From the NCBI GenBank assembly GCA_922989275.2, contig OV277858.1, forward strand, positions 104,332,794-104,396,793: a stretch of DNA of 64,000 nt, read 5' to 3'. Source of the DNA: Gari tellinella. Its lineage: Eukaryota; Mollusca; Bivalvia; Cardiida; Psammobiidae. Below, in pieces: positions 41,290 through 53,700 of the stretch. Positions within the stretch are counted from its first letter, which is position 1; each line of letters begins with the position of its first letter. Position numbers and translations under genes: made by a program. The notes under the pieces were generated by a model. That model saw only the letters and a list, made by a program, of their open reading frames with translations, made no database searches and was not told where the DNA came from.

Positions 41290-42876
41290 AAGGAAGAATA
41301 TATGCATTGGTATTGATTTGGGGTATTAATAGTTATCCATGTATTGAGAGTGTGCAATATTTAGCTTGCAAACGATTCCTTGGTGTTAAGCAACTCACAT
41401 GTAATGATGCAGTCATGGGCGACCTAGCTCGATACCCAATGTATATATGTAGCTCGAAAAGGTGTATTAAGTACTGGATAAGATTGCTTTCTTTGACGAA
41501 CGATCGCTATACTAAATTATGTTATAATATGTTGGTTTATTATGATAGGTTAGGTTATAGAAATTGGGCTACGAGTATTAGAGAAAACTTGTATCAAAAT
41601 GGATTTGGCTATGTGTGGGAAGCTCAATCTGTTAATAATGCTACATTGTTTCTTAGCCAATATGTCATGAGACTGAAAGATCAATCTATCCAAAATTGGC
41701 GATCTAGATGTGAGGTAAATAGAAAATTAACATTGTACATCCATTTTAAGAAGTCATTTCATATTGAAAATTATGTAACTTGTATAAATATTGCTAAGTT
41801 CAGGTCACTGTTTGCATCTTTCAGGGGTTCATCTCATTCTTTATCAGTTGAAACTGGGCGTTATTATTCTGTTGATCGTGATTATAGATTGTGTCCTTAT
41901 TGTGATTGCTGTATAGAGGATGAGTATCATTTCGTTATGATATGTCCGCTATACAGTCATCTAAGAACGCTTTCCATACATAGTTCATATACAGTAAATC
42001 CTTCGATGGAGAAATTTTGCTCTCTTATGTCTAGTTATAAGAAAGAGGTTCAAACGCTTGCAATGTTTATACATTATGCGTTAAAAGAACGACAGTCGTA
42101 TATGGGTATATTCGACTGATATCGCATGTTTATGTAATTGACAAAATTTATCTGCATAATTACGTTCTCTATGTTAACTTATGTATATTGGTAAGATCTA
42201 CTTTCCAAATTAAAAGTATGGCTTTAATAGATCCTAAGGCAGATTACCAGGATAAAAGTTATGCAGAAAGCTTTTTCATCAGCTTTCTGTGTTGCTTTTG
42301 ACCTGTATGGTCTGCTTGGATAAAAGTTATGCGGAAGGCTTTTCATGAGCTTTCTGTGTGGCTTTTGACCTGTATTGACAAACTTTATATATAAAGCGTT
42401 TTTATCAGCTTTCTATGTTGTTTTGACCTGTATGTTCTGCCTAGATAACTGCTCAGTCCAGGATAAAAGTTATGCAGAAGGCTTTTTCAGGAGCTTTCTG
42501 TATTGCTTTTGACCTGTATTGACAAACTTTATATGTAAAGCTTTTTTATCAGCTTTCTATGTTGTTGTGACCTGTATGTTCTGCCTAGATAACTGATCAA
42601 TCCAGGATAAAAGGTATGCAGAAGGCTTTTTCAGGAGCCTTCTGTATTGCTTTTCACCTGAATGACTAAATTCGTCTGTTTAATTCTGTTCTGTATTTTA
42701 ATTTATGTATAGTGCTATGATCTTTTTCCAAAGTTTCCAGTATAGATTTAATTGATCTTAAGGCAGATTACCAGGATGCTTTCACTGCTACACATGTTTA
42801 TTAAATGTACATTTGTATATATCATCTTGTGTATGGGCCGGTGGCCTTAGTACAATAAATGTTGAATTGAATTGAA
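41290..42876 (+). mobile_element. 5'-truncated non-LTR retrotransposon with intact C-terminal ORF
   Basis: An open frame to 42119 (about 270 codons) reads VQYLACKRFLGVKQLTCNDA, MGDLARYPMYI and, near the end, LCPYCDCCIEDEYHFVMICP, the zinc-binding tail (CxxC...EDExHF..CP) of many LINE ORF2 proteins. No RT domain remains, so the copy is 5' truncated. The 3' UTR has five imperfect tandem units (42235-42665; GGATAAAAGTTATGCAGAAG) and ends in a (TTGAA)n tail at 42863-42878. Confidence 0.8.
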
Positions 42877-42889
42877 TTGGTATTTGCAT

Positions 42890-42945
42890 CTGAATCAGAC
42901 GCCGTGTGACGCGGTGTCTGACCAGGATCCAAACTGTTTCCAAAT
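42890..42945. repeat. Family A palindrome
   Basis: CAGACGCCGTGTGACGCGGTGTCTG hairpin immediately after the LINE tail. Confidence 0.7.
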
Positions 42946-43049
42946 ATAATATAATCATTGTCCTCGGACTGAGGCAGTCAAAGGGTTATAGAAGTCTGGT
43001 ATCTGTAAAACTTCAGGGGACGGGCCGTCTCTAAGTTGGTAGAACTTGT

Positions 43050-43770
43050 GGCCCAACCCCATTTCATGTATATAATTGAAATAAAATACGTTTAAACTAG
43101 AAGTCTGGTTTTTTGCAAATAATTTAATTTAGCAGGTATTGATGAGTAGTTCTTAATATACTGCAGTTATTCATTCCATACATTACAAAAAAAACACATT
43201 TATATTATGGGTGTTCAGAAAGATGTTATCAACCATTTAAATTTTGAAAACTGCTAATTTTCGGTGAAAAGAAAGAAATGACGCATGCATATTATTTTCA
43301 TTCTATTAAAAAATAAGGTTGGTGAAATAGTTGGTCAGAAAAAAATTACAGTTAGGATTTGTTGTAATACAATTTTTTTAAAAGTGGGAAATTTGAAGCT
43401 TAGATAAGTTACCCCCCCCCCCCCCCCCTCCCCCCTAAGTTGAAACTCTCGGTCATTAAAAAGCATTACTAGTTCATAGACTTGCATAAAAGGTTAATAA
43501 TATTGTTTATACATTATAATTGGCAATATAGATCTTGAAAATGTTGAAAAAACACACAAAAGGATGGATAAGCTTCAATGTGTAGCTTGTTAGCTCGATC
43601 AAATCTTATATTCCGATTTTATTTACTCGTAAGTCACTAAACCAAAACGTAATTGGACATATTTAATTATACAGTATATAGCGGACACTGAATATAACCA
43701 ACGAAGACTAAACATAACCTGTCACTTTACCACTGCGTTATGGACTGCCAAATAAAATCGAGCTATACAT
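43050..43770. other. Gene-free AT-rich stretch with C-tract
   Basis: No exon recognised. A run of about 17 C lies at 43412-43430. The words GAACTTGTGGCCCAACCCCATTTC are shared with 23056-23080, so a short repeat fragment is present. Confidence 0.45.
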
Positions 43771-43784
43771 TTTTAAAACTTTTT

Positions 43785-43868
43785 TTGTGAATCAAATGGC
43801 ACTCGAACCTAGGACCTTTGGATTGCTAGTCAAACACTCTACCGACTGAGTTATCATGGAAGACACTA
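43785..43868 (-). repeat. tRNA-derived SINE head
   Basis: On the minus strand it reads TAACTCAGTCGGTAGAGTG (A box and D arm) followed by TCCTAGGTTCGAGTGCC (B box). The acceptor and T stems do not pair, so this is not a functional tRNA. Confidence 0.6.
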
Positions 43869-44009
43869 AAGCTTATCAACCTTTTCTTTATGTAAATGTT
43901 CTAGTATAAGCACGTGCGGAAAAAGTCTATGTCGTCGAAACGCATTTCCGTTCGCCCGCAAGAAGACTTGGACATGCGAGGGGCTTTAAGTAAAGCGGTC
44001 ACATACAGT

Positions 44010-44255
44010 AAAATCTCTCCATTACAACCACTTTATTATATAGTAAAACTTCTCTATTACGATCACTAAAAAGAAGTTTATTTTGTTGTATAAAAGACAT
44101 GTGACAGCTTAAAGCACGGTGACAGTAAAACAGAAAGCTCCTACAGGAACTTTCTGTTTTACTGTCATCTTGCTTTAAGCAGTCATCTGTTCGTAACCCC
44201 TATTAATTAATACAATTTAGTGGTCGAAATAGAGAGGTTTTACTGTATTGCGTAA
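44010..44255. mobile_element. Family D element
   Basis: Ends ACAGTAAAATCTCTCCATTA and GAGAGGTTTTACTGT. The core palindrome is at 44103-44190 (GGTGACAGTAAAACAGAAAG). A second, diverged element follows at once (44260-44410). Confidence 0.75.
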
Positions 44256-44267
44256 CAGTTGTTTATG

Positions 44268-44410
44268 ACAGGTGGCTGCTTAAATCAAGGTGATAGTAAA
44301 ACCGTAAGCTCTTTTAAGAGCTTTTTGTTTCACTATTACCTTTCTTTAAGCTGTTATTTGTATTCCATACAATCAATTAGTGATCGTTACAAGAGAGGTT
44401 TTACTGTACA
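44268..44410. mobile_element. Family D element, second copy
   Basis: CAGGTGGCTGCTTAAATCAAGG ... CTTTCTTTAAGCTGTTATTTG and right end GAGAGGTTTTACTGT. Confidence 0.65.
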
Positions 44411-44514
44411 ATAATAAGTTTTTAACAATACATGTATGTTTTAACGCAAAGCTTTCTGAGTTTCATTTGTGCAGCGTTTACCTGTGAGGCGTCTTAAAAC
44501 GTGTCATTCTTTCT

Positions 44515-46434
44515 CTACTGAACACTTAACTGTTTTGATCCTCCGAAGTGCTTCGCCATTTGTTGTTCAAACACAGCTTGTTTCACGTCTGTTCCATCAC
44601 GGCACCATCGTGCTGCATTCAGTCTGGTTAACATGACACACCAGTATTTACTTAACGTTTTAAAATCAACGTCCTCTAGTATTACCAGTATCAAGAACTC
44701 ATTCTCCAGCTCAACCTGTCTGTCCAATGCCACATCCATCTGAAACTTGACCCAACTGTCCTGAATGGAGTTGCTTGAAATCACAGCAATGACGTGCTCG
44801 CTAGCATGTATACCATCAACCATTGCTTCCAATGTGCTACAGCCTGCAGGCGCATCCCTTTCCCATATGTGTAACTTATAGCCCTGGTTCTCTTCCATGA
44901 ACAACCTTAAATCATGATGCACAAACTGGCTATCGTCAGTGTGGTATATAACGTAGCCGTTATACGCTTGATGTTCAGGATCTAGTAGTGTCCTTGTTTC
45001 AGAGTTCTTACGATGGGTCTTTAGCTTATAGAACCAATACTTTATATACCACCTATATCTAAATGACAAAATTGCCATGGTGGACGACATGACCAAAAAA
45101 ACTCCAACGGATATGAGGGCAATTTCTAATACGTTTATGCATGATAGCTTACTTGGCTTGTATTTGGTTAATTCTTCATATTTCAACGTTGGAGGAGTGT
45201 GGCACGAGTATCCAGGCGGCCATCCTACTAATGTTATATTGCCAAACGTTCCTGCATCATCGTTTATCATCGATCTAAACCACAGCAGCTCACATGTGCA
45301 ATCGAACGGATTGTTAGCTAAATTCACGCTTTTTAAAGAATTCATGAAATTATCGGAAACTTCATGCTCATGAATCCCATTAAAAGTATTTCCCTGTAAG
45401 GAAAGTCTCGTCAAGCTATGAACATTTCTAAAATAAGTTAATGTATTAATACTGTTTCCGTCTAAACTCAGATAGGCCAGACTTCCGAAGAACGATAAGA
45501 AGTTGACCGGCAATGTTGTAAGACGACATGAAATCGCGTGAAGATATTTTATCTTTTTCAGTGGACGCAGCATTCTCAAGAACTGGTCCGGAGAGAGTCT
45601 ATTCAAGTGGTTATGAGATATGTCAAGAAACTGTATGTTAGCATTGTGCTGGAAAATTGATTTTGCTAAGTTTGGCAGAACTACGATTTTGTTTTGATAC
45701 ATCGTAAGATTATATAGACTCCGTAAATAGGCAAAAGCATTCGGATGAATTTCACGTAAACTATTCTTATATAAACTCAACCGTTGCAATCTTCCAAGAC
45801 ACTTAAATGAGTCATTCGTTAACTTTTTTAAATCATTCCATGAAATGTCAATGTCACCGAGTCTTGGATATACTGGTTTCCCATCGGGTGAACAAAACCA
45901 AGCCTGGTTAAATTCTCCAGTTAGTACATTATGTGACAATATAATTTGACGGATACTTTGTTGTATTCCATCATTGACAATGTCACGGATTCGGTTATTT
46001 TTCAACTCGATGGTAGACAAATATTTTAAACTTTGAAATGGTCTTACGGAAAAAATTGTTAGCTTGTTTCCATCAAGTGTAAGTCTAATAAGCTGCACGA
46101 AGTCACAGAAAGCGTCAGCAGAAATATTTCCAATGCTGTTGTTTGCGAGTGACAAATAAAGAATGTTATTTGTTGATATATTACTAAAACTGGCGTTACT
46201 CAGAATTGGTAGATAGTTGCCTTTAAACACCAAATGCGAGATATGTTGATGCAGCGGCGGTATGTATGTCAGAGCAGAACCAAACCCACTGCAAATTGCG
46301 GTGTCATTAGTACAACAGCATTTATTTTTTCCACAATGGGTAAAACGTTTGGTGCACTTGTCAGATCTCTGTCCTAATGTTCCAGTAATAAGTAATATGA
46401 ATACGAACAGCTTTTGAAAAATCCTGGACGACAT
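44515..46434 (-). CDS. Toll-like receptor, single exon
   Basis: A 639-residue type I membrane receptor. The start at 46434 gives a proper signal peptide (SSRIFQKLFVFILLITGTLG); an in-frame ATG 126 bp upstream would add a 42-residue hydrophilic leader and is less likely. A Cys-rich N-cap follows (CTKRFTHCGKNKCCC), then about ten leucine-rich repeats (LYLSLANNSIGNIS, RLSLYKNSLREI, LAYLSLDGNSINTL), an LRR C-cap (NPFDCTCELLWF), one TM helix (IALISVGVFLVMSSTMAILS) and a TIR domain: box 1 YNGYVIYHTDD, box 2 ERDAPAG, box 3 region RWCRDG. The expected role is pattern recognition and MyD88-type signalling. It is shorter than vertebrate TLRs, with a single Cys cluster. The first TIR motif departs from the usual YDAFVSY. 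Confidence 0.93.
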   Translation of the reverse strand: MSSRIFQKLFVFILLITGTLGQRSDKCTKRFTHCGKNKCCCTNDTAICSGFGSALTYIPPLHQHISHLVFKGNYLPILSNASFSNISTNNILYLSLANNSIGNISADAFCDFVQLIRLTLDGNKLTIFSVRPFQSLKYLSTIELKNNRIRDIVNDGIQQSIRQIILSHNVLTGEFNQAWFCSPDGKPVYPRLGDIDISWNDLKKLTNDSFKCLGRLQRLSLYKNSLREIHPNAFAYLRSLYNLTMYQNKIVVLPNLAKSIFQHNANIQFLDISHNHLNRLSPDQFLRMLRPLKKIKYLHAISCRLTTLPVNFLSFFGSLAYLSLDGNSINTLTYFRNVHSLTRLSLQGNTFNGIHEHEVSDNFMNSLKSVNLANNPFDCTCELLWFRSMINDDAGTFGNITLVGWPPGYSCHTPPTLKYEELTKYKPSKLSCINVLEIALISVGVFLVMSSTMAILSFRYRWYIKYWFYKLKTHRKNSETRTLLDPEHQAYNGYVIYHTDDSQFVHHDLRLFMEENQGYKLHIWERDAPAGCSTLEAMVDGIHASEHVIAVISSNSIQDSWVKFQMDVALDRQVELENEFLILVILEDVDFKTLSKYWCVMLTRLNAARWCRDGTDVKQAVFEQQMAKHFGGSKQLSVQ

Positions 46435-46602
46435 GATGTATCTAAAAAAACAATTCTTGAGTGAGTCTGTTTTATGATGACTCCAGACCTGAAAGAGAGA
46501 AACAAACTCGAAACAACAACAAAGAAGAAGATTTAACCTATGTATGCCTCGATATTGCAATGAACTTTACTAATTATTTTCATGAATATTTCATTATAGA
46601 TA

Positions 46603-46800
46603 TACAGTCGAACATCAAAACTTCGAATTCGCTTAAATCGAGCGTATCAGTACCTCATGAGGTGAATTTAATTTTGATAATCTCGCTTAAAGTTGAAAAT
46701 ACCCGTATTTCAAAGTTAAAACGAGACTGAGTCACGTTTTAACTTTGAAATACCGGAATATTAGAAATAACTCAAGTTCGAATTTTCGATATTTGACTGT
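46603..46800. mobile_element. Family C element upstream of the TLR gene
   Basis: ACAGTCGAACATCAAAACTT ... TTTTCGATATTTGACTGT. It lies about 170 bp upstream of the TLR start codon, in what would be its promoter-proximal region. Confidence 0.75.
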
Positions 46801-47332
46801 TCTCGTACGAGAGAGACCTACAGACATTGCAGACTACAATTTGCGGTGACTCATCTGGATATACACTGTTGGCTAGTGTCTACTGTTGTGCTCGATAAGG
46901 ATAAATGTATTAAGTCATTATTATATACAAACATTTGTTAAGGAGTTAACCAATACCCATTAGCCTGTTTCTATTTTTGAAGACAGGTGACCACTTAAAA
47001 ACTTCCAGCCAGTCCTTTCATTGATTCACCCCCCCCATTCTTTAGTTGGTGTCAAAATACAGGTATATACCGGTATACAGCATGAGAAAAGTCTTCAGGC
47101 AATGGCTCAGCTTTGAATAGAGGCCCTTACATAATAGATATCAATAGGTTTTTCTATGGGTTTTACTAACCAAGCTATCAAATATTAGGTGCGGGCCTCA
47201 CTTGAGACGCCTGAATGATTCTTTGCCTAGACGCTACCACTGTTAGTGCATGCTCTGCATGCTTTGACTCAAACTATATACGGGGGTAGGTGTTACCACC
47301 CAAGCTTGGTCATGTGATATCTTTAAAGCAGA

Positions 47333-47505
47333 CGGTAACTTGAAGCAGACTGAAAGTAAAACACAATGCACATTAGGGCGCTTTCTGCAAATGGCCGACT
47401 TGTGGCTCGATGATCGAGTTGGTAAAGGCAAAAGTCGACATAATGTAACATAATTACAGTATTTATAAACCCATACCTTTACCTTTACATTCAACCTGCT
47501 TTAAG
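47333..47505. repeat. Family B palindrome, interrupted
   Basis: Left arm ACTTGAAGCAGACTGAAAG; right arm TTCAACCTGCTTTAAGTGG, separated by an unrelated insert of about 90 bp. Confidence 0.55.
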
Positions 47506-47599
47506 TGGTCATCTGTCTCAAACTGTTTGAAAACTTCAGTGCTGTCTGCATTGACAGCGAAAGGGTTCCCTATTTTAATCCATAGCATGTTTGAAGACA

Positions 47600-47685
47600 G
47601 ATGACCACTTAAAGCATGTTGAAAGTAAAGCAGGAGGCGCCTTAATATGCATTCTGCTTTACTTTCAGCCTGTTTTAAGCTTCCG
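47600..47685. repeat. Family B palindrome
   Basis: TTAAAGCATGTTGAAAGTAA ... TTACTTTCAGCCTGTTTTAA. Confidence 0.75.
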
Positions 47686-48043
47686 TCCACTGGCAGTGCT
47701 GGAATATGGAAAATACTTCTTTCGGTACATGTCAATGCATAACTGTATAAATTGGAACGTTTCTCTTCAGTGGGATCAAAACATAAAAATCGCTAAAAGG
47801 CGCTTACATGGGGAAACGGTTAAACCATGTAAATAGTTACAGTCTTTTTATAAGACAAACTGTTACTAATACTCACAGAAATCTGCTCGGGTCTTCGTTG
47901 TTGTCCTTATGAGATTTAGACCTTTCATGTACACAGTAGTAGATGTATACAATGTCCAAATTTACTTTCTCCTTCTAACTACTAAAATCCAGAAGTTTGA
48001 ATAACAACCCGATGTTTGGTACCTGCAGTAGTGAAAAGCATGT

Positions 48044-48293
48044 ACAGTGGAGAAAACGTTATTCATTCCCAATAAACGCGTTTACGCTTAATCTATTATT
48101 TCAATTGCAAACAGTTTGGAGCCAGATCAGACGCCGGGTAACCCGGCGTCTGATCCGGCTCCAAACTGTTTGCCATCAATATAAACATGAATTATCAGAA
48201 TTGTCCAAAAGTTGCTCTTTTCTACGTTTTAGTGCTTTGCGTTTGCGTTTCGTTTGCCTTTTAAACGGGAAAGAATAACGCATTATCCACTGT
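48044..48293. mobile_element. Family F element, intact
   Basis: ACAGTGGAGAAAACGTTATTC ... GAATAACGCATTATCCACTGT. Core GACGCCGGGTAACCCGGCGTC with the GGAGCC/GGCTCC arm. Confidence 0.85.
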
Positions 48294-48377
48294 CTGTAGT
48301 GTTAAATTCCTCTGTATACCACATGCTGGAACAAAAGTACACTATTTGTTGACGAACTCCATGGACAGTCGAGGACA

Positions 48378-48624
48378 TTAACCCTTTCACAGCCAAGTTT
48401 ATTCGTGAGTTTTTTACCCCTTCACCGTTTCATTGTCGTCTGCTTCAATTTTGCTATCGGCAATGTCGTTTCAAAATTAAAAAATAAGCCGTATGACTGA
48501 AGAAATTTCAAAACGAGTGTCAAACAGTTTGGATCCTGATCAGACGCCGCATTACGCGGCGTCTGATCAGGATCCAAACTGTTTGAAAATGCGCTTTTAA
48601 GCGTCATTGAGAGCGAAAGGGTAA
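48378..48624. mobile_element. TTAA-CCCTTT element, family A core
   Basis: TTAACCCTTTCACAGCC to GAGAGCGAAAGGGTAAA. Core hairpin at 48525-48587 with the GGATCC arm. Confidence 0.85.
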
Positions 48625-48904
48625 ATAGCGTCATATTGTGTTTTCTTTGAACCTTTTCCTGCCAACTGAAACATAATAGATATAATAATAATAATAAAAA
48701 AAACACGCAGACTTTTTTCTCAAATCTAGATACATGTACAGTATTTTACTGTAGAGAAAGCTCGTTAACACTGCCAAACATTTTTCGGATGATCACATAT
48801 ACATTCACTGATCTGGATCAAAACTGTTTGCTAGATAGGTAATGTTTGGCAGGGAAACAATTACAAGTACTAAACCCTTTCATTCTCAATGATGCCTAAA
48901 GACG

Positions 48905-48972
48905 CATTTGCAAACAGTTTTTATCCTGATCAGACGCCGCGTAATGCGATCTGATCAGGATTCAAACAGATT
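48905..48972. repeat. Family A palindrome
   Basis: TTTTTATCCTGATCAGACGC ... GATCTGATCAGGATTCAAAC; core shortened. Confidence 0.65.
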
Positions 48973-49084
48973 AACATTATGAAAATGTGTCAGTCATATT
49001 GCCTAAATCTTACTTTGAATCGATATTGCAGACAACACTATTGGAGCAGATGACAATATGGCGGTGAAGGGATAAAAAAACTCA

Positions 49085-49530
49085 CGAAATATTTCATTAT
49101 GAAAGGGTTAAGGAAGACAATTGTTTCTTAAACAATACATTTAATGCCAAAGGCCAAGAGGCACAGGGCCATGAGGAAATTAATATTTTCCGCAAAGAGT
49201 TAGGATTTCAGTTTCAATAGTACTCGTGGGTTATTTATGATGTAATTATTGGTTTTACATCTCTCATTGCAGCTTTGTACACTTGTAAACATATTCAAAA
49301 TAAAGACTTACCAAGACGCCGAACTTCTTTTTCTTGTAAACAACTCTTGTCTACTGCTAAGCTTGGTATACACACTATTAGACCATTTAATGCATGAATC
49401 TTATTGCCTTATTGCATTGCAACATAGTACACACCAATCATCACTGTCATCCAAGGCTCTAAAGAGTTTGGTCTACACTACCGAATACCGTATATAATAC
49501 AACTACATAACTGCTTTAGACGCATGTGGG
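49085..49530. other. Gene-free stretch
   Basis: I recognise no exon, RNA or repeat. Confidence 0.4.
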
Positions 49531-49539
49531 TGTCAATCA

Positions 49540-49605
49540 GTGAAGATTAAGACCAACCGTCGCGTCTTTGACGCGGCGGTTGGCCTTGATCGACACTGTT
49601 TGCAA
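49540..49605. repeat. Family A-like palindrome, diverged sequence
   Basis: AAGACCAACCGTCGCGTC/GACGCGGCGGTTGGCCTT hairpin: the same plan but a different arm sequence from family A. Confidence 0.65.
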
Positions 49606-49987
49606 TGTAATAAGGCAGGTTTTCTCATGGCAGGGCTCTTTTTTATCTTGTTCAGACAGAGAACTATATTGTATGATTAGGATAAAAACTGTTTTATAAC
49701 CCTTTTAATGTTTGTCTATTGAAATTTCTTTAGTTTCTTATTTTAGAAATACAACTATTTCTATTAGGCGCTGTCAAGACTGAGTCTGTTCTGGGTCAAA
49801 ACATTTTGCTAATGCCGATCAAGCTTTGTTTCATTGAACACATGCGCGGAACCAGAATGGGCGCTTAGTGACATGAACTCCCCTTCCCTTGAATAAAAGG
49901 AAGCGGAAAGAAGAAAGTAACACTTGGTAAGGATCCCGATAAAACGACAAGTTAGTTGACATCTGCTTTGGCCCTCGCGTTTACAGA

Positions 49988-50115
49988 TACACCGGGATCC
50001 AGATAAGAAGGAGTAATCTACACAAAACCAACATTTTCTCACTCAAGTAAGCCCCAAAACCTATTAGAATCGTCTCTTCGAGGTTTTGAAATACTACCCT
50101 TATCCGGGGCCCTGC
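49988..50115. mobile_element. Element with CCAGATAAG ends
   Basis: GGGATCCAGATAAGAAGGAG ... CCCTTATCCGGGGCCCTG, with inner GAATCGTCTC..GAGG. Related to 17741-17932. Confidence 0.55.
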
Positions 50116-50205
50116 ATACATTTTGTAGTACTAGCAGACAGCAGACGATACTAGTAGAGTTTGGGCTAAAATGTATATCCCCGTGTGACTGATAACACGA
50201 CATAT

Positions 50206-50452
50206 ACAGTGGGGAAAACGTTATTCTGTCCCGTTTAAACGAAAAAGAATACGCAAACACATTGCAATGAAATGAAAATGTTCATTTTTAGAAATTGAAA
50301 CACGATTAATTCTAACCTGAGTGGCAAACAATTTGGTGCCTGGTCGGGCGGCGGGTAACCCGGTGTTGGAATTGGCTCCACACTGTTTGCAAACTGTAAT
50401 TGTTTTAGCATTAACGCGCAACATATGGGAAGGATAACGTCTTCCCCACTGT
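50206..50452. mobile_element. Family F element
   Basis: ACAGTGGGGAAAACGTTATT ... GATAACGTCTTCCCCACTGT. The core is GGCGGGTAACCCGGTG (diverged). Confidence 0.8.
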
Positions 50453-50572
50453 ATGACCAACTAGCTTCGTAACGCATATCGTCAACAAGTGAAATCGTGC
50501 TGATCTATGCAAAATAACTTACGTTACAAGTGACACCAGTTGGCTTCTTGACAGCCTATTGCGTGCCGAACC

Positions 50573-50705
50573 ATGACTGCTGAATGTTCTAGTGGACTTC
50601 CGGCTGTGTACGTCGCTAGTTTTTACCTACCAGAGTTGGCGGACATGGTTCAAAAGCTGCTTCCTGGTGTCAATGTGGTTAAAGTACACGTTCCACAGCC
50701 AGTAG
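50573..50705 (+). CDS. Dehydrogenase exon 1 with start codon
   Basis: ATG in a good context (ACCATGA). MTAECSSGLPAVYVASFYLP, then ELADMVQKLLPGVNVVKVHV. Phase 1 out, donor TAG|GTAAGC. Confidence 0.85.
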
Positions 50706-53700
50706 GTAAGCCGTGTAAAAGAAAACTCTGCTAGAGGTAAATTCTCTGACACTTATTTAGTAGTGTTTTAATAAGTATAGTAAAAATCTGAATAAGGGGA
50801 GATCCTTTGAAAGCACAGAAAACAAAGCAAATACTGAAAATCGCAGACTCGGTTTAATTGAGTCTGTTCATGAGCAATACTGAAATGTGCAACAGTGCTC
50901 ACGCCCCCTAGCACCGGCTTAAGCGGAATTCAACTTTCAACTGTAAATACGCTGAAATCAATGATTCTCAAGGACCAGAAAGTATAACAACACTGAGAAT
51001 GAAGTACGAATGAATAAAACCTCTCTACGAGCAAGGCGACAGTGAAAAAGAAAGCTCCAGTAGGAGCTTTCTATTTTACTGTCACCTTGCTTTAAGCTGT
51101 CATCTGTCTTTTATACACTCAGCTAGCCTTCGTTTTAGTGTCCGTAATAGAGAGGTTTAATGTATGCGACTCCACTATCGTTCATCACGCTGATCAATGT
51201 CAAACAGTAATTTATTTCAGTGTGTATCAACTGTCACTATCATCACATAGTCATGCTGATCTGTAAGTAATAAAACAACAATAAGTAGAAATAGCATTGA
51301 CACTCCATGCGTGTATAAACAAAGTACTGTGCACAGATATATGTAATCATTGTAAACAAATATGTCTACTCCGTGTAATACACAGACTTGTAACAATACA
51401 ACTCATTACTGTTATACAACATTTATCTTATCCTAACATAATTGGGAGTATCATTTGATTTTAGGGAGTATCATTTGGGAAATTTGAGAAATTGTTTTGA
51501 AAGCCTCAGTTACGCTTACTTGACCGTCAGACCACCTACAAATTCCAAGTTGTGTATGGAAGTAGGAACATCATAGATTGTGAACAGAAATTCTCTACGA
51601 TTGAGAATTAATGGTTGGCCATAGCTGTGACCTTTCAGAAACTTTAGTGTAATTTTTATGGTAAGGAATTTGTTTGGAAACATAAAGTTGATAAATATTT
51701 GGAGTATATTTTCTGAGCAGATCTAAATGGGAGTGGTTTTATAAAATAAGTTTTCTTGAATGTAAGTTACCTTTGTCAATATTTGTAATTATGTTGGTGA
51801 AAAATCTTGGGTTTTCCTGTGAGTATGGGGGTTGTTGATTGTTGTTAGTATTGGACATATAACAGGAATAGCTTGACCAGTGATTTGCGAAGGGTGGTTA
51901 TCATTTTTAGATAAGCTGTGTCCTGTGTAGATAAACATAACTAACTAGTCATTCCCAGACCAGCGCTCAACATGTAAAGATGTAGGTGTATAAATGCAGG
52001 TAGAGATTTTTTTACTCTAAGTGTTCCCTTGCCCCGTCCCCATAGTGTAGAACGCATGGATTGATATATATTTTAGTGAGTAATCGCTGTATATAGTCAG
52101 TTCCGTTTATTGTCCATTTAGGTGGCTACTATGGAGGGTGAAATCAACCTTTTGTAACACGGTTGAGCGTTTGAGAATGTACTCAACTTTGAAATACTGT
52201 CTTAGGATTCTATGAGATACTGCTTTATATCCTATTAAACTGTCATTATGCGTGACGACTATAGGAATAAACTTTTGTCCAGCTGCACCAAAATTGACAA
52301 TCACATAGACTGTGTGCATGTGTGGTAATACTAATTTGAAATAATATGTGTGGTTAGGATGTTTTCCTGTGTGGTTGTATTAATTTACTTTTACCTGTGT
52401 GTTTGAACTTTACGCCTATGGGGATATGTTAATTTTAAGTGACATGTGTGGTTGAACTTTACACCCGTGTGGCTATTTAGAGTAACCTGTGTGGTTAGAT
52501 TTTCGCATATGTGGTTATATTCATTTAAATTGACATGTGCGGTCGTTCATATTCATTGTTAAATCTGTGTGGTTGAGTTATTGCTTTACCAGACTTGTGA
52601 AACTTAACAATACGTGCGAATTAGAACAACTATACCGTGGACGACATTGTATTTATTTAGTTTTTATTGTAGCATTGCTGGCCAGTGCCGTATTTGTTGT
52701 TGCGCTTTCTTTTAATACATCTATAAAATACAAATGAATGTACAGAAATCATAGTCTCGATTTTAATTACTTTTTTAAAACAAAAACTGGGATCATGGTT
52801 TCCTTTCTATAATATTTAACGAAATTGTAACACCCAGTGACACAACGGACTTCGGTTTAAAAAGTCTCATCCAAAGGACTTGGTCTGGTGGGTGATCGAA
52901 CCCTGATCGAGCACGATATCACTAGACCACGCCCGCCGGTATTTAACGTCGTTTCAGAATCGTTCGTCTGTATATACCCGTAAACTGTACTGAATGTTTG
53001 CGTTTGTTCGTTCTGCCTAATGAAATGACCTTGCGGTTTTGTATCGTACTGAAATAATTTGGATGTATTTTCAGCATCATATGGGAAATGTTACGGTGAT
53101 AAAAAGGAATAGTAATCAACCACGTACTTAATTATAGAAATAAACCAACACAGTTCTCTATACAAAATCAAACATCTCGGCCATAAAACAACGATGTTTA
53201 AAGGTGATACTTTTCACCGTCTGAATGGCGCTACATGTATTTATTGGCTAAAATGAGCCGGGATTCAAACTAATTACAACGGGACAAGGCACCAAACTAA
53301 CTGCAGTGGTCATAACTGTTGTAACACAATCGTCATTTCCCCATTACGAGCTTTCTCACATACCTGTTATCGTCTTTTAGAAAAAGGAGGAATTTCTGCA
53401 GATGACTTAAAAGTGTTACAATGTGAAGCTGAGATTTTGTTCTGTGATTCAACATTGTTAACTGGACAGCGTATGAGTGACTACAAAAGGCTGAGATGGT
53501 TGCAAGCTAAAGAAGCAGGTATTTATATATTATATATTTTGGGTCCGATACATTAAATCTTCCACAGCCAATTAGCCTCTATACTTTCTTGCGGCGTCGT
53601 TGGCGGCGTCAAACATTTATATTAACCCTTTCACTGCCATTATATTGTAACATCCTGGCCAACACAGCCGCTACAATAGTACTGTCTAATTATGTCTTTC

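Noticed and set aside
43785..43868. Possible minus-strand tRNA
   Set aside because: A and B boxes are present but the T stem (CTAGG/GCCAT) and acceptor do not pair.
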